Shown: positions 8,612 to 18,241 of the stretch, one piece after another
Layout: each line of letters begins with the position of its first letter
Numbering within the stretch: position 1 is the stretch's first letter
Source: Mobilicoccus pelagius NBRC 104925
GTDB taxonomy: Bacteria; Actinomycetota; Actinomycetes; Actinomycetales; Dermatophilaceae
NCBI RefSeq assembly: GCF_000247995.1
Contig: NZ_BAFE01000068.1
Span: forward strand, 1-33,405
Length of the DNA: 33,405 bases
Reading direction: 5' to 3'
The notes under the pieces: model-generated
The model's input: the letters and a program-made list of their open reading frames with translations, nothing else
Told to the model about the DNA's origin: nothing
Database searches by the model: none
Made by a program: the position numbers and the translations under genes

Positions 8612-9655
8612 TCAGTCCCACCAGAACTCCCACGTGGTCGCGTCGGTCATGAAGGTCGTCACGTCGTCCTTCGTCTCGTAGTTCGTGAACATGTCGGAGC
8701 AGAACGCCTTGAGCTCGACACCGGCGCCGTGGGCCTCCGCCGGGCTCCGGGGTGGGCGTCGTACGACGAGGGCCATCGTGTCGAAGGAGAACCCGACGGG
8801 CAGGACGCCGTAGCGGTCTCCCCACGAGCGGAGTACGGCCGTCGTCTCCCGAGGGCCGGGGCGGCCGTTGTAGGCCATCGGGCCGAGGACGAGGAAGACG
8901 TCCTCGGGGCGAGGCGTCGGGACGAGGACGAGACGCCCGGGTTGGTCGAGGAGTTGTCGCACGGCCCGGTCCTTCAGCTGGGCGCGGGTGCCGGGTGTCG
9001 TGGGTGTGCGCAGCCCGGGCCACGGCCGGAACGCCACGTCCCACTCGTCCTGGTACTCCGAGCCCGGGCCGACGTTCATGTCCCACTCGTGGTGGAGGAA
9101 CTCCTCGGCGCTACGCGGTTCGGGGCCGGCTTCGAGCGACGGCCAGCCTCTGGGCCAGTCGTCGTCATGGGGGCGATCCTCGAGGGCCATGGGCCACAGA
9201 CCCGTGACGGGGAAGGCCGCCTGGAGTCGCGGGATGAGATCCCCGCGCGAGCGGACGGCCTCGTCCGTGGCCCAGACGCCGTCACCGCCGATGCTCGCCG
9301 CGGTGATCGGTCGCCCCGGCGGGAGGGCGATCCTCGCGACGGTGGGGGTGCCGGCCGGAGGGAGCGGGCCGGGAGTCGCACGGAGAGGGGTGAGATCGGC
9401 CGGGATCATCGTCGGTACCTCCGGTGGCGTCGTCGGTCGTCGTGGGGACGCGTGCGTGGGAGAGGCGGGGACAGGGGGCGCGGTGGACGAATCCGTCGCC
9501 CCGGCCGATGCGGTGACGTCGTCACCGGGTCCGCCCCCGCAGGCGGAGACACTCGCACCGACCCCAGAGCTCACGAGCGCGAGGAGCACGGCACGCCGAC
9601 CAGGTGATGCGCCCGTGTCGTCGATGCTCCCACCGTCCGCCCTCCGGCGCCCCAT
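8612..9655 (-). CDS. Secreted lipoprotein with DUF4253 domain
   Basis: 347 residues. The N-terminus carries a twin-arginine-like stretch (SPGRRAVLLAL, R20-R21), a hydrophobic segment and a lipobox ending SVSAC with C39 as the predicted lipidated cysteine, so it should be anchored on the outer face of the membrane. Residues 40-110 are a Ser/Thr/Pro/Ala-rich linker. The rest resembles DUF4253 proteins: a GLWPM block, a central YGVLPVGFSFDTMALVVRRP block, and the Trp-rich ending TTWEFWWD. Function of DUF4253 is unknown to me. Start is ATG 9655; the frame is open further upstream but would cross the divergent HAD gene. Stand-alone gene, divergent from the HAD gene. Confidence 0.8.
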   Translation of the reverse strand: MGRRRADGGSIDDTGASPGRRAVLLALVSSGVGASVSACGGGPGDDVTASAGATDSSTAPPVPASPTHASPRRPTTPPEVPTMIPADLTPLRATPGPLPPAGTPTVARIALPPGRPITAASIGGDGVWATDEAVRSRGDLIPRLQAAFPVTGLWPMALEDRPHDDDWPRGWPSLEAGPEPRSAEEFLHHEWDMNVGPGSEYQDEWDVAFRPWPGLRTPTTPGTRAQLKDRAVRQLLDQPGRLVLVPTPRPEDVFLVLGPMAYNGRPGPRETTAVLRSWGDRYGVLPVGFSFDTMALVVRRPPRSPAEAHGAGVELKAFCSDMFTNYETKDDVTTFMTDATTWEFWWD

Positions 9656-9709
9656 GTTCGTGGTGGACCCGTATGCGGTGGCGGCGTCGCTGCGTGGGGC
9701 CCCGGTTCC

Positions 9710-9715
9710 TAGGCT
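9710..9715 (+). promoter_or_regulatory. -10 element TAGGCT, leaderless promoter for the HAD gene
   Basis: TAGGCT fits the actinobacterial TANNNT -10 hexamer and ends 7 nt before ATG 9723, placing the likely transcription start at or beside the start codon. A G run lies between, but it is too close to act as a normal ribosome site. Confidence 0.6.
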
Positions 9716-9722
9716 GGGGGGC

Positions 9723-10367
9723 ATGGCCGCACCGAACCCATCCCCCCTGCTCACCGGCGTCCGCGCCCTGCTCCTCGACATGGACGGGACGCTCGTCGAC
9801 TCCCACCTCTCGGTGGAACGGGCCTGGCGGCACTGGGCCGAGAAGTACGACGTCGACCCCGAGGTCGTCGTCGCCGCGTGCCACGGCGCGACGGGGGATC
9901 GGACGATGCGACGCTTCCGCCCCGACCTCGACGACGCGACCGTCGCCGCCGAGAACGCCGCCCACCTCGAGAGGGAGACGCACGACGTCTCCGATGTCGT
10001 CGCCTCGACGGGCGCGGTCGAGCTCCTCGACACGTGCACGCGGCTCGGCCTGCCGTGGGCCGTCGTCACCAACGCGAACACCCCGCTCGCCCGCGCCCGG
10101 CTCGGCGCGGCGGGCATCGCCCCCACCCACCTCGTGTCCGTCGACGACGTCGAGGTCGGCAAGCCCGACCCCGCGAGCTACCGCCTCGGTGCGCAGCGGC
10201 TCGACGTGCCGATCGAGGACTGCCTCGCCGTCGAGGACAGCGGCACCGGCCTCGAGGCCGCCCGTGCGGCGGGCGCCCGCGTCGCCATGCTCGGCCGCGA
10301 CGACGGTGGCCTCCGCATCGAGGACCTCGGCGAACTCGCCCGCCTCCTCGAGGCCGCTCACGCCTGA
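9723..10367 (+). CDS. HAD-superfamily phosphatase
   Basis: 214 residues of the phosphoglycolate phosphatase/beta-phosphoglucomutase-like HAD group. Motif I DMDGT with nucleophile D19 and acid/base D21; motif II VVTNAN (about 112-117); motif III lysine in VGKPDP; motif IV EDSGTG. A helical cap domain occupies about 30-95. Phosphatase activity on a small phosphorylated metabolite is expected; the substrate cannot be read from the sequence. Start is ATG 9723, supported by the leaderless promoter. It is followed by its own gap and a separate promoter for the M13 peptidase gene. Confidence 0.9.
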   Translation: MAAPNPSPLLTGVRALLLDMDGTLVDSHLSVERAWRHWAEKYDVDPEVVVAACHGATGDRTMRRFRPDLDDATVAAENAAHLERETHDVSDVVASTGAVELLDTCTRLGLPWAVVTNANTPLARARLGAAGIAPTHLVSVDDVEVGKPDPASYRLGAQRLDVPIEDCLAVEDSGTGLEAARAAGARVAMLGRDDGGLRIEDLGELARLLEAAHA

Positions 10368-10434
10368 CGCGCCCCGTCTCCCGCGCGCCGAGGGGCGATC
10401 CTCCCAGGTGGGAGCGCCTGTCGGAGGCGACGGC

Positions 10435-10440
10435 TACCGT
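10435..10440 (+). promoter_or_regulatory. -10 element TACCGT for the M13 peptidase gene
   Basis: TANNNT-type hexamer 30 nt before ATG 10471. This predicts a short 5' UTR of about 24 nt that contains a GAGGGAG ribosome-binding site. Confidence 0.45.
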
Positions 10441-10470
10441 GAGGGAAAGACCGTCGACGAGGGAGACGAC

Positions 10471-12477
10471 ATGAGCGAGAACACGAGCGACACCCGGTCC
10501 GGCCTCGACGCCGGGGCGATGGACACCTCGATCCGGCCGCAGGACGACCTCTTCGGGTTCGTCAACGGCACCTGGCTCGCGACGACCGAGATCCCGGAGG
10601 ACAAGGGCCGATACGGCTCCTTCGACATGCTCCGCGAGAAGGCCGCCGAGGACGTCCGCGTCATCCTCGACGAGGTCGCCACCGACGCCGGGCACGGCGC
10701 CTCGGACACCGACGGTGACGACGTGCGGGGCAAGGTCGGGGCGTTCTACGCCTCGTTCCTCGACGCGGCCCGCGCCGACGAGCTCGGCCTCGCGCCCGTC
10801 GAGGCGGACCTCGCCGCGATCCGCGACGCCGCCGACCTCACCGAGCTGTGGCGGGTCCTCGGTCGACTCCAGCGTGAGGGCGTCGGCGGTGCCGTCGCGG
10901 TCTTCGTCGACACCGACTCCCGCGACTCCTCCTCCTACATCGCGCACCTCGAGCAGTCCGGCATCGGCCTGCCCGACGAGTCCTATTACCGCGAGGAGGG
11001 CTACGCCGAGCTGCGCGGCGCCTACGAGCGGCACCTCGCCGCGATGGGCCGCCTCGTCGCCGACGCCGGTGCGACGGATGGCTTCGACGCAGGCCGGGCC
11101 TACGAACTCGAGATCCGCCTCGCCGGCGCCCACTGGGACCGCGTCCGCTGCCGCGACGCCGTCGCGACGTACACGAAGTTCACGCTCGCCGAGCTCGAGG
11201 AGAGCGCCCCGGCGGTGCCGTGGCGTGCCTGGTTCGAGGCGCTCGGCGCGCCCGCCGATCGGCTCACTCACATCGTCGTCCGTCAGCCGAGCTACCTCGA
11301 GGGCCTCTCCGAGACGTGCACCCAGGTGCCGCTCGATCAGTGGAAGGCGTGGGCCGTGCGTCGGATCGTCGGGTCGATGGCGCCGTTCCTCTCCGCGCCG
11401 TTCGTCGCCGAGAACTTCGACTTCTACGGGCGCACGCTCACCGGCACCCCCCAGCAGCGGCAGCGGTGGAAGCGCGGCGTCGACCTCGTCGGCGCCCTCC
11501 TCGGCGAGGCCGTCGGGCAGCTCTACGTCGAGCGGCACTTCCCTCCGCAGGCCAAGGAGCGCATGGTCGAACTCGTCGACAACCTCATCGAGGCCTACCG
11601 CATCGACATCGCCGACCTGGAGTGGATGAGCGGGGAGACGAAGGCCAAGGCCCTCGACAAACTCGCCGCGTTCGTCCCCAAGATCGGCTACCCCGACGAG
11701 TGGCGCGACTACTCCGGCCTCGAGGTGCGCGAGGGTGACCTCGTCGGCAACGTGCGCCGCGCCCACGCGTTCGAGACCGACCGCGACTGGCGCAAGCTCG
11801 GATCGCCCGTCGACCGCGGCGAGTGGTTCATGCCGCCGCAGACGGTCAACGCCTACTACAACCCCGGCATGAACGAGATCGTCTTCCCCGCCGCGATCCT
11901 CCAGCCGCCGTTCTTCGACGCCGAGGCCGACGACGCCGTCAACTACGGCGCGATCGGCTCGGTCATCGGCCACGAGATCGGGCACGGGTTCGACGACCAG
12001 GGCAGCCGGTACGACGGCGTCGGCAACCTCGACGACTGGTGGACGGCCGACGACCGCGCCGCGTTCGAGGAGCTCACCGGCAAGCTCATCGCGCAGTACG
12101 ACGCGCTCGAGCCCCGCGACCTGCCGGGCGAGCACGTCAACGGTGCCCTCACCGTCGGCGAGAACATCGGAGACCTCGGCGGCGTCACCATCGCCCACCT
12201 CGCCTACCGCCTCAGCCTCGGCGAGGGCGGCCTCGACTCCGCACCCGTCATCGACGGACTCACCGGTGAGCAGCGACTCTTCGCCGGGTGGGCGCAGGTG
12301 TGGCGAGGCAAGGCCCGTCCCGAGGAGGCCAAGCGGCTCCTCGCGATCGACCCGCACTCGCCGTCGGACCTCCGCGCGAACATCGTCGCCAACCTCGCCG
12401 AGTTCGTCCACGCCTACGACGTCAAGCCCGGCGACGGCATGTGGCTCGATCCCGCCGACCGCGTCCGCATCTGGTGA
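10471..12477 (+). CDS. M13-family zinc metallopeptidase (PepO/neprilysin-like)
   Basis: 668 residues, the full length of a bacterial M13 oligopeptidase, which cuts short peptides. Zinc site HEIGHGFDDQG with H501 and H505 as ligands and E502 as catalytic base; third ligand E564 in ENIGDLGG; substrate-binding NAYYNP at 460-465; a tryptophan at the very C-terminus, as in family members. The N-terminus has no signal peptide or membrane helix, so unlike neprilysin it should be cytosolic. Opening residues include QDDLFGFVNGTWL, a typical M13 start. ATG 10471 is chosen for its ribosome site (GAGGGAG) and family fit; the frame is open upstream across the HAD gene without coding character. Confidence 0.95.
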   Translation: MSENTSDTRSGLDAGAMDTSIRPQDDLFGFVNGTWLATTEIPEDKGRYGSFDMLREKAAEDVRVILDEVATDAGHGASDTDGDDVRGKVGAFYASFLDAARADELGLAPVEADLAAIRDAADLTELWRVLGRLQREGVGGAVAVFVDTDSRDSSSYIAHLEQSGIGLPDESYYREEGYAELRGAYERHLAAMGRLVADAGATDGFDAGRAYELEIRLAGAHWDRVRCRDAVATYTKFTLAELEESAPAVPWRAWFEALGAPADRLTHIVVRQPSYLEGLSETCTQVPLDQWKAWAVRRIVGSMAPFLSAPFVAENFDFYGRTLTGTPQQRQRWKRGVDLVGALLGEAVGQLYVERHFPPQAKERMVELVDNLIEAYRIDIADLEWMSGETKAKALDKLAAFVPKIGYPDEWRDYSGLEVREGDLVGNVRRAHAFETDRDWRKLGSPVDRGEWFMPPQTVNAYYNPGMNEIVFPAAILQPPFFDAEADDAVNYGAIGSVIGHEIGHGFDDQGSRYDGVGNLDDWWTADDRAAFEELTGKLIAQYDALEPRDLPGEHVNGALTVGENIGDLGGVTIAHLAYRLSLGEGGLDSAPVIDGLTGEQRLFAGWAQVWRGKARPEEAKRLLAIDPHSPSDLRANIVANLAEFVHAYDVKPGDGMWLDPADRVRIW

Positions 12478-12482
12478 GGCCC

Positions 12483-12516
12483 GCGGGCGGCAGCTCCCCG
12501 TGGAGTCGCCGCCCGC
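12483..12516. terminator. Bidirectional terminator hairpin
   Basis: GCGGGCGGC (12483-12491) pairs perfectly with GCCGCCCGC (12508-12516) around a 16-nt loop, six bases after the M13 stop and before the convergent gene's stop. Confidence 0.6.
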
Positions 12517-12570
12517 GCCCACCTCGGGTGTGTCCGTCCAGCGAGTCCGGCGGGTCCGGCGACCGAGGCG

Positions 12571-15015
12571 TCAGACGCCGGGCTCGTCCTCGGACGCGTG
12601 GACGCCGGTGATCCGACTCACCGGCCAGGACTCGGCCGCGCCCGTCGCGGCGTCGAGGCCGTGGAGCACCCCACCCGACAGACGCGCCGGCCGTACGTGT
12701 CGGGTCACGACCTCGCCCTCGGCCTGCACGACTCCGAGCCACACGGCCTCACCGTCGGAGACGGCCTGACGCAGACGCGACAGGGTCACCGCCGGATCCG
12801 TCCGCGGCACTCCACCCGTCGACGCGGTCGCCGGGCCGCGCGCGGCTCCGTCGTGCAATGCGGCGACGACGCCTCGCACGTCGGGAGGTGTCGTCGACGG
12901 CCGCAGGGAATGCCGCGGCACGGGCGCCCGCGTGGGGGCCGCGCCACTGGGGACGACCTCGCCGTCCTGCCCCTCGAAGAGGGCGTGGAGGTCGAGTTCC
13001 CGCAGGAGCGCGAGGAGCTGCGTCGGCCCCAGGGCCGACACGAGGACGGTGGGCGCGAGGCGACGCAGCCGCGCCGGTGCCGCCTCCGGCCGGGCGAGGA
13101 GCGCGTCGAGCGCACCGACGTCGTCGCTGCGGAGGTACGCACCCGCCGTGCCGATCCGCGCGACCCCGTACCCGCGGGCGGCGTCGCGGACGAGGAACTC
13201 GAGCGGCTGCGGCAGCGGCGTCCGGCTCCGGGCGCCGAGCTCGCGCAGCACGTCGTCGACCTCCCACCCCGCGCCGAGCGCACGACGCACGCTCGCGGGG
13301 GAGAAGCGGTACGTCGTGGCACCGCCCCGCGACTCGACGTCGGCGACGAGGCGGAGGAATCCCGCGGTGTGGGTGTCGAGACGACCAGGGGCGATCGCGG
13401 TGAGGTCGGCCTGGAGGTAGACGTGGTCGACGGGGGCGGGAAGGACGACCGCTGCGGTCAGGGCGTCGACCGCCGTCTCGAGGTCGGGCGTCGCCGCCTC
13501 GTCGAGCAACGCCCGCCCGGCGGCGCCGATCGCGCCACCGACCGTGACGCCGAGGATCTCGGCCTCGTCGAGGGTGTCGCCGGCGACCTCCTCGACGAAC
13601 CGCGGGTGGAGACGGGGAGATTCCCACCGGAGCCGGGCGGCGACGTCGTCGACCGTGAGCCCGGTGTCGGGCGGGAGCGTGGCGAGAAGTCCGAGGACGC
13701 GCAGGCGGAGGTCGAGGATCGCCGGGCCCACGACGAGGTCGGCGGAGAAGGCGTTGATCGGCCCGGTCTCGCCGCGGCCGCCGATCCGACCGGGGGCCCG
13801 CAGCAGATCGCGCCACGCGAGCACGAGTCGGGCCCAGCGGCGGGCGTCGTCCTCCTCGACCCACGTGTCGTAGGCACGCGTCGGTGCCCAAACCGGTTCG
13901 AGGCCGCCGTCGCGCCCGAGGAGGCCCGCGGCGTGGGCGGTCTCGAGGAGGAGCCCCGTCAGGTGGGTGTCGAGGCCGGTGAGGTGCGTCGTCGCGGCGA
14001 GGTCGCGCACCGCGAGGCCCCCGGTGCGCAGCACCCGGGGCGGGTCGTCACCCCACGCGAGGGCGATCTCGTCGACGAGGTCGATGGCCTCGCCCGCCTG
14101 CGCGCCGGCGCTCGCGTCGACGGCGCGGACCGGTCGTGGGGTGGTGGGCGGCGGATCGAGTCGCGACGTGCGGTGGAGTCGCCCGCCGCGCAGCACGAGC
14201 GCGACCGGGCGGGGGAGGGTGACGGTGCCGGGTGCGGCGTCGTCCTCGAGGCGGAGGAGGCCGCGGGCGAGGAGATGACGCACTGCCGGTCCGACCGGCC
14301 CGTCGGGGTCGAGCGTGCCGGTCGACGGCCCCCACGTGAGGCGCGCGAGGATCTCGCGCGCGCCCGCCGGGGAGTCGTCGGTGAGCGAGTCGAGGACGGC
14401 CGCTCCCCGCCCGTCGGTGCCGGTGCCCGCCGCGTCCGCATCGCCCTCGCCCTCGCCGTCGCCCGGAGATGTGACGGCGGCGTCCGGCCGGGCCTCGGCG
14501 AGCAGCGTGGGCGACGCGTCGTCCGGGTGCGGCGGCGCGAGCCCGGCGACGGGTCCGAGGACGTCGAGGAGCGCAGGGGCCGCGACGACGAGCTCGCCGT
14601 CGCGGAGGACGAGCGCGCGTCGTCGCAGGTCGTCGAGAAGGTCGACGGCGAGGTCGAGGTCGCAGGCGAGGAGGGTGGCGACGTCGTCGAGGGTCGCCGA
14701 GCCGACGCGCGGCCCACGTACACCGTTCATCGCGCCCACCGCGTCGCCTGTCACGTCGTCCGCCGCGACGACGACGGCCTCGAGCGCGTCGAGACGCCCG
14801 CGGTCGAGGTGGTCGAGGGCCCGTCGCAGGCTCGCGGGGGAGAGGGCGCGCGCCGCGAGCGTCGAGATGTCGGTCGGTGCAGGACGGACGAGATCCGGTC
14901 GCGCGGTGAGGAGCGCCACGAGGTCGTCCTCGGACCAGGCGCGCAGCTCGTCGGCGAGGGCCCCGACGTCGAGACGGCGGGGGCGGCCGGTGGGGGCGGC
15001 GGCGTCCTGGGTCAC
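12571..15015 (-). CDS. XPB-associated 'helicase C-terminal domain' protein
   Basis: 814 residues. I recognise it as the actinobacterial family annotated 'helicase-associated / helicase C-terminal domain' (the mycobacterial counterpart lies beside the XPB gene). It starts with repeated winged-helix-like segments ([26 protein letters not shown]-like helices). The conserved C-terminal part (about 540-660) holds [17 protein letters not shown] and a segment ending [19 protein letters not shown], split by intervening sequence. Residues 185-215 are Ala/Gly/Asp-rich. It has no Walker A or DExH box, so it is not itself a helicase. Role unknown; partnership with XPB is inferred from conserved proximity in other genomes. 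The GTG start at 15015 is supported by a -10 element six bases upstream. Confidence 0.78.
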   Translation of the reverse strand: MTQDAAAPTGRPRRLDVGALADELRAWSEDDLVALLTARPDLVRPAPTDISTLAARALSPASLRRALDHLDRGRLDALEAVVVAADDVTGDAVGAMNGVRGPRVGSATLDDVATLLACDLDLAVDLLDDLRRRALVLRDGELVVAAPALLDVLGPVAGLAPPHPDDASPTLLAEARPDAAVTSPGDGEGEGDADAAGTGTDGRGAAVLDSLTDDSPAGAREILARLTWGPSTGTLDPDGPVGPAVRHLLARGLLRLEDDAAPGTVTLPRPVALVLRGGRLHRTSRLDPPPTTPRPVRAVDASAGAQAGEAIDLVDEIALAWGDDPPRVLRTGGLAVRDLAATTHLTGLDTHLTGLLLETAHAAGLLGRDGGLEPVWAPTRAYDTWVEEDDARRWARLVLAWRDLLRAPGRIGGRGETGPINAFSADLVVGPAILDLRLRVLGLLATLPPDTGLTVDDVAARLRWESPRLHPRFVEEVAGDTLDEAEILGVTVGGAIGAAGRALLDEAATPDLETAVDALTAAVVLPAPVDHVYLQADLTAIAPGRLDTHTAGFLRLVADVESRGGATTYRFSPASVRRALGAGWEVDDVLRELGARSRTPLPQPLEFLVRDAARGYGVARIGTAGAYLRSDDVGALDALLARPEAAPARLRRLAPTVLVSALGPTQLLALLRELDLHALFEGQDGEVVPSGAAPTRAPVPRHSLRPSTTPPDVRGVVAALHDGAARGPATASTGGVPRTDPAVTLSRLRQAVSDGEAVWLGVVQAEGEVVTRHVRPARLSGGVLHGLDAATGAAESWPVSRITGVHASEDEPGV

Positions 15016-15021
15016 CCGCCC

Positions 15022-15027
15022 ACCGTA
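15022..15027 (-). promoter_or_regulatory. -10 element TACGGT, leaderless promoter
   Basis: On the minus strand TACGGT ends 6 nt before GTG 15015, with no ribosome-binding site between. This predicts a leaderless mRNA for the XPB-associated gene. Confidence 0.55.
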
Positions 15028-15201
15028 CGGCTCCGCCCGCGCGGGCCTCGACCTCGCGAGGCCCGCTCACGACGGCGGCGGGTGCCGCTGGGCGCGAATG
15101 TCGGCCCGTTCGTCGGACGACCCGGTCGGTCCCGTCGCCCCCACGAGGCCGCCGTGTCGAGGATGATGCGGAAGACCACACCCCCGACCGGAGGTCCGTA
15201 C

Positions 15202-16833
15202 ATGTCGAACACCGAGTTGTCCTACGCGAAGGGCGAACCCGTCAAGCCCCTCATCGAGGAGACGATCGGCGCCGATCTCGAGAACACGGTGGCGCGGTTC
15301 GGTGATCGCACCGCGCTCGTCGACGTGCCGAGCGGTCGCCGGTGGACGTACACCGAGTTCGGCGCGGACGTGAACCGGCTCGCCAAGGGACTCCTCGCCG
15401 TGGGGCTGGAGAAGGGCGACCGCATGGGCATCTGGTCCCCGAACTACCCCGAGTGGACGCTGCTCCAATACGCGACGGCGAAGGTCGGGGTCGTCCTCGT
15501 CAACGTCAACCCGGCCTACCGCACGCACGAGTTCGACTACGTCGTCGAACAGTCGGGGATGCGGATGATCGCGGCGGCGGTGGAGTACAAGTCGTCGAAG
15601 TACCGGCAGATGGTCGAGCAGACCCTCGCGAAGCGTCCGTCCCTGGAGCGGGCGTTCTACATCGGCGACGCGAGCTGGGACGAGCTGCTCGCGGGCGGGG
15701 AGTCGATCAGCGACGAGCAGCTGCACGAACGCAGCGACTCCCTCGACCCCCACGACCCCATCAACATCCAGTACACGTCGGGCACGACGGGCTTCCCCAA
15801 GGGCGCGACGCTCTCGCACCGCAACATCCTCAACAACGGCTTCTTCGTCGGCGAGGGTCTCACATACACCGAGAAGGACATCGTGTGTATTCCGATGCCC
15901 TTCTACCACTGCTTCGGGATGGTCATGGGCAACCTCGCGTGCACCTCCCACGGTGCGTGCATGGTCATCCCCGGGCCGACGTTCGACCCCGTCGCCGCCC
16001 TTACGGCCGTCGAGCAGGAGCACTGCACGAGCCTCTACGGCGTGCCGACGATGTTCATCGCCGAGCTGGGGCTCCCGAACTTCGCCGACTTCGACCTCTC
16101 CAGCCTGCGCACCGGCATCATGTCGGGCTCGCCGTGCCCGGTGGAGGCGATGAAGAAGGTCATCGACCGCATGGGGATGGCCGAGGTCGTCATCTGCTAT
16201 GGCATGACGGAGACCTCGCCGGTGTCGACGATCACCCGCGCCGACGACGACATGCGTCGCCGCACGGAGACCGTCGGGCGGGCCATGCCGCACGTCGAGA
16301 TCCAGATCCTCGACCCGGTCACCGGCGAGCGCGTGCCGCGCGGCACGACGGGCGAATTCTGCACCCGCGGCTACTCGGTGATGAAGGGCTACTGGAACGC
16401 GCCGGAGAGGACGGCCGAGGCCATCGACGCCGACGGGTGGATGCACACGGGCGACCTCGCCGTCATGGACGAGGACGGTTACTGCGCCATCGTCGGCCGC
16501 ATGAAGGACATGGTCATCCGGGGTGGCGAGAACATCTACCCCCGCGAGATCGAGGAGTTCCTCTACACGCACCCGGCCATCGCCGACGTCTCGGTCGTCG
16601 GGGTGCCCGACGAGAAGTACGGCGAGGAGCTCATGGCGTGGATCATCACCGTGCCCGGCCACGAGGCCCTCACCGCCGAGGACCTCGACGAGTTCTCCGC
16701 GGGCAGACTCGCCCACTACAAGGTGCCCCGCTACGTGCACTGCGTCGACAGCTTCCCGATGACGGTGACGGGCAAGATCCGTAAGGTCGACATGCGCGAC
16801 GAAGCCGTCCGCCTCCTCGGTCTTCAGCGGTGA
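15202..16833 (+). CDS. Acyl-CoA synthetase (AMP-forming), ACSF2/FadD-like
   Basis: 543 residues of the ANL adenylating superfamily: activates a carboxylic acid with ATP and transfers it to CoA. Motifs: P-loop-like [12 protein letters not shown] from Y191; YGMTETSP; the hinge [16 protein letters not shown]; and the catalytic lysine K525 in TVTGKIRK. The overall pattern ([17 protein letters not shown]) is that of medium-chain acyl-CoA synthetases such as ACSF2 and related FadD proteins, rather than acetyl-CoA synthetase. Start is ATG 15202, seven bases after GGAGG. A terminator follows, so it is monocistronic. Chain length of the substrate is inferred. Confidence 0.93.
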   Translation: MSNTELSYAKGEPVKPLIEETIGADLENTVARFGDRTALVDVPSGRRWTYTEFGADVNRLAKGLLAVGLEKGDRMGIWSPNYPEWTLLQYATAKVGVVLVNVNPAYRTHEFDYVVEQSGMRMIAAAVEYKSSKYRQMVEQTLAKRPSLERAFYIGDASWDELLAGGESISDEQLHERSDSLDPHDPINIQYTSGTTGFPKGATLSHRNILNNGFFVGEGLTYTEKDIVCIPMPFYHCFGMVMGNLACTSHGACMVIPGPTFDPVAALTAVEQEHCTSLYGVPTMFIAELGLPNFADFDLSSLRTGIMSGSPCPVEAMKKVIDRMGMAEVVICYGMTETSPVSTITRADDDMRRRTETVGRAMPHVEIQILDPVTGERVPRGTTGEFCTRGYSVMKGYWNAPERTAEAIDADGWMHTGDLAVMDEDGYCAIVGRMKDMVIRGGENIYPREIEEFLYTHPAIADVSVVGVPDEKYGEELMAWIITVPGHEALTAEDLDEFSAGRLAHYKVPRYVHCVDSFPMTVTGKIRKVDMRDEAVRLLGLQR

Positions 16834-16842
16834 CGGTCGCAG

Positions 16843-16875
16843 CCGCTCCCCGGCCTGCGGGCGACCGGGGAGCGG
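16843..16875 (+). terminator. Terminator hairpin after acyl-CoA synthetase
   Basis: CCGCTCCCCGG (16843-16853) pairs perfectly with CCGGGGAGCGG (16865-16875) over an 11-nt loop, 10 bp past the stop codon. Confidence 0.6.
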
Positions 16876-16916
16876 TGGCGGGGCCTCGCGCGGGAACGAG
16901 CGTCGGCGCGGCACGT

Positions 16917-16922
16917 TAGCCT
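16917..16922 (+). promoter_or_regulatory. -10 element TAGCCT for the cold-shock gene
   Basis: TANNNT hexamer downstream of the terminator. The predicted start near 16929 gives a 5' UTR of about 55 nt with AGGTGAG just before GTG 16984. Unlike neighbouring genes this one would have a leader, as is common for cold-shock mRNAs. Confidence 0.45.
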
Positions 16923-16983
16923 GGAGGTGCCCCCGTGCGGACGCGTGGGTGATCCCGGTGATCCATCGACTTCGAGGTGAGCA

Positions 16984-17382
16984 GTGCCGACTGGCAAGGT
17001 CAAGTTCTACGACGCCGATAAGGGGTTCGGCTTCGTCTCCGGTGACGACGGTGAGGACGTGTTCCTCCCCGCCGCTGCGCTGCCCGAGGGATCGACCACG
17101 CTCAAGGCCGGCACTCGCCTCGAGTACAGCGTCGCCGCGGGGCGCCGTGGCGCCCAGGCGATGCACGTCCGCGTCCTCGACCCGCTGCCGTCGGTCGCCG
17201 AGGCCCAGTTGGCGAAGCGTCGCCGACCGGCCGAGGAGATGGCGGTCATCGTCGAGGACCTCATCAAGCTGCTCGACAAGACGTCGAACGACTTCCGCCG
17301 GGGTCGCTACCCCGACAAGCGGGAGGCAGCCAAGGTCGCGTCCGTCCTCCGGGCGGTCGCCGGACAATTCGACGGTGCGTGA
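16984..17382 (+). CDS. Cold-shock domain protein with C-terminal extension
   Basis: 132 residues. Residues 1-65 are a cold-shock domain that binds single-stranded RNA or DNA: GKVKFYDADKGFGFV contains RNP1 (KGFGFV, 13-18). The RNP2 segment reads DVFLP (25-29), with proline where classical CspA has histidine. Residues 66-132 form a basic then helical extension (AKRRRPAEEM to KREAAKVASVLRAV) seen in actinobacterial members of this length. The GTG start is preceded by AGGTGAG. It nearly abuts the DUF3027 gene (1 bp), so the two are an operon. Confidence 0.9.
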   Translation: MPTGKVKFYDADKGFGFVSGDDGEDVFLPAAALPEGSTTLKAGTRLEYSVAAGRRGAQAMHVRVLDPLPSVAEAQLAKRRRPAEEMAVIVEDLIKLLDKTSNDFRRGRYPDKREAAKVASVLRAVAGQFDGA

Positions 17383-17383
17383 G

Positions 17384-18121
17384 ATGGCGATCAAGAAGGA
17401 CACGACGTTGGCCGAGGCCGTCGACCTGGCACGGGAGGCGGCGGAGAGCATCGCCGAGCCCGGCGCGGTCGGCGACTACATCGGCATGACGATGGACGAC
17501 GAGCGGCTCGCGACGCACTCGTTCGTCTGCACGACGCCCGCGTATCGCGGGTGGCGGTGGGCGGTCGTCGTCACGCGCATCCCGCGGAGCCGCAAGGTGA
17601 CGGTGTGCGAGACCAATCTGCTGCCCGGTGAGGACGCGCTCCTCGCCCCGGCGTGGGTGCCGTACGTCGAGCGTCTCCAGCCGGGCGACGTGGGCCCGGG
17701 CGACGTGCTCCCCTACGAGGAGGACGACGAGAACCTCGAGCCGGGGTTCGAGGCCACCGGCGAGGAGGACGTCGACCAGATGGCGTTGTGGGAGCTCGGC
17801 CTCGGCCGGGCCCGGGTGCTGTCGGCCGAGGGGCGGGACGCGGCGGCGCAGCGCTGGTACGACGGCGAGCACGGCCCCCATGCGGAGGTCGCCGAGAAGT
17901 CCCGCGAGATGTGCACGACGTGCGGCTACTACGTGCCGCTCGCCGGCGCGCTGCGGGTGATGTTCGGGGTGTGTGCGAACGCGTGGTCGCCCTCCGACGG
18001 CAAGGTCGTGAGCCGCGACCACGGGTGCGGCGCCCACAGCGAGTCCGACGTGCGCGAGTCGAAGCGGACCTCCGCACCCTCGCCGCTCGTCGACGACCTC
18101 GCGGTCGACGTCGTCGGCTGA
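17384..18121 (+). CDS. DUF3027 family protein with putative zinc cluster
   Basis: 245 residues. I recognise an actinobacterial DUF3027 protein of unknown function. The N-terminal part (LAEAVDLAREAAESIAE, then HSFVCTTPAYRGWRWAV) is followed by an acidic stretch (EEDDENLEPGFEATGEED) and a conserved cysteine region: CTTC (C177, C180), GVCANAWSPSDG (C197) and DHGCGAHSE (H213, C215), which looks like a zinc site. ATG 17384 lies one base after the cold-shock stop; a GTG at 17375 overlapping that gene is an alternative. Cytosolic. The pairing with a cold-shock protein suggests a nucleic-acid-related role, but that is inference. Confidence 0.85.
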   Translation: MAIKKDTTLAEAVDLAREAAESIAEPGAVGDYIGMTMDDERLATHSFVCTTPAYRGWRWAVVVTRIPRSRKVTVCETNLLPGEDALLAPAWVPYVERLQPGDVGPGDVLPYEEDDENLEPGFEATGEEDVDQMALWELGLGRARVLSAEGRDAAAQRWYDGEHGPHAEVAEKSREMCTTCGYYVPLAGALRVMFGVCANAWSPSDGKVVSRDHGCGAHSESDVRESKRTSAPSPLVDDLAVDVVG

Positions 18122-18228
18122 CACGCTGCACCCCCGGACGGGCGCTCGCGGGCCCCGTTGCGCACGACGGGTCACGCTGCCGCCCATCGTGGTTCGTCGC
18201 CGTGTCCGGCCTGGGTCCCCGCTGCGAA

Positions 18229-18234
18229 TAGGGT
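18229..18234 (+). promoter_or_regulatory. -10 element TAGGGT, leaderless promoter for the NCS2 gene
   Basis: TAGGGT ends 7 nt before ATG 18242 with no ribosome-binding site between, so transcription should begin at the start codon. Confidence 0.6.
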
Positions 18235-18241
18235 GTGCCCC

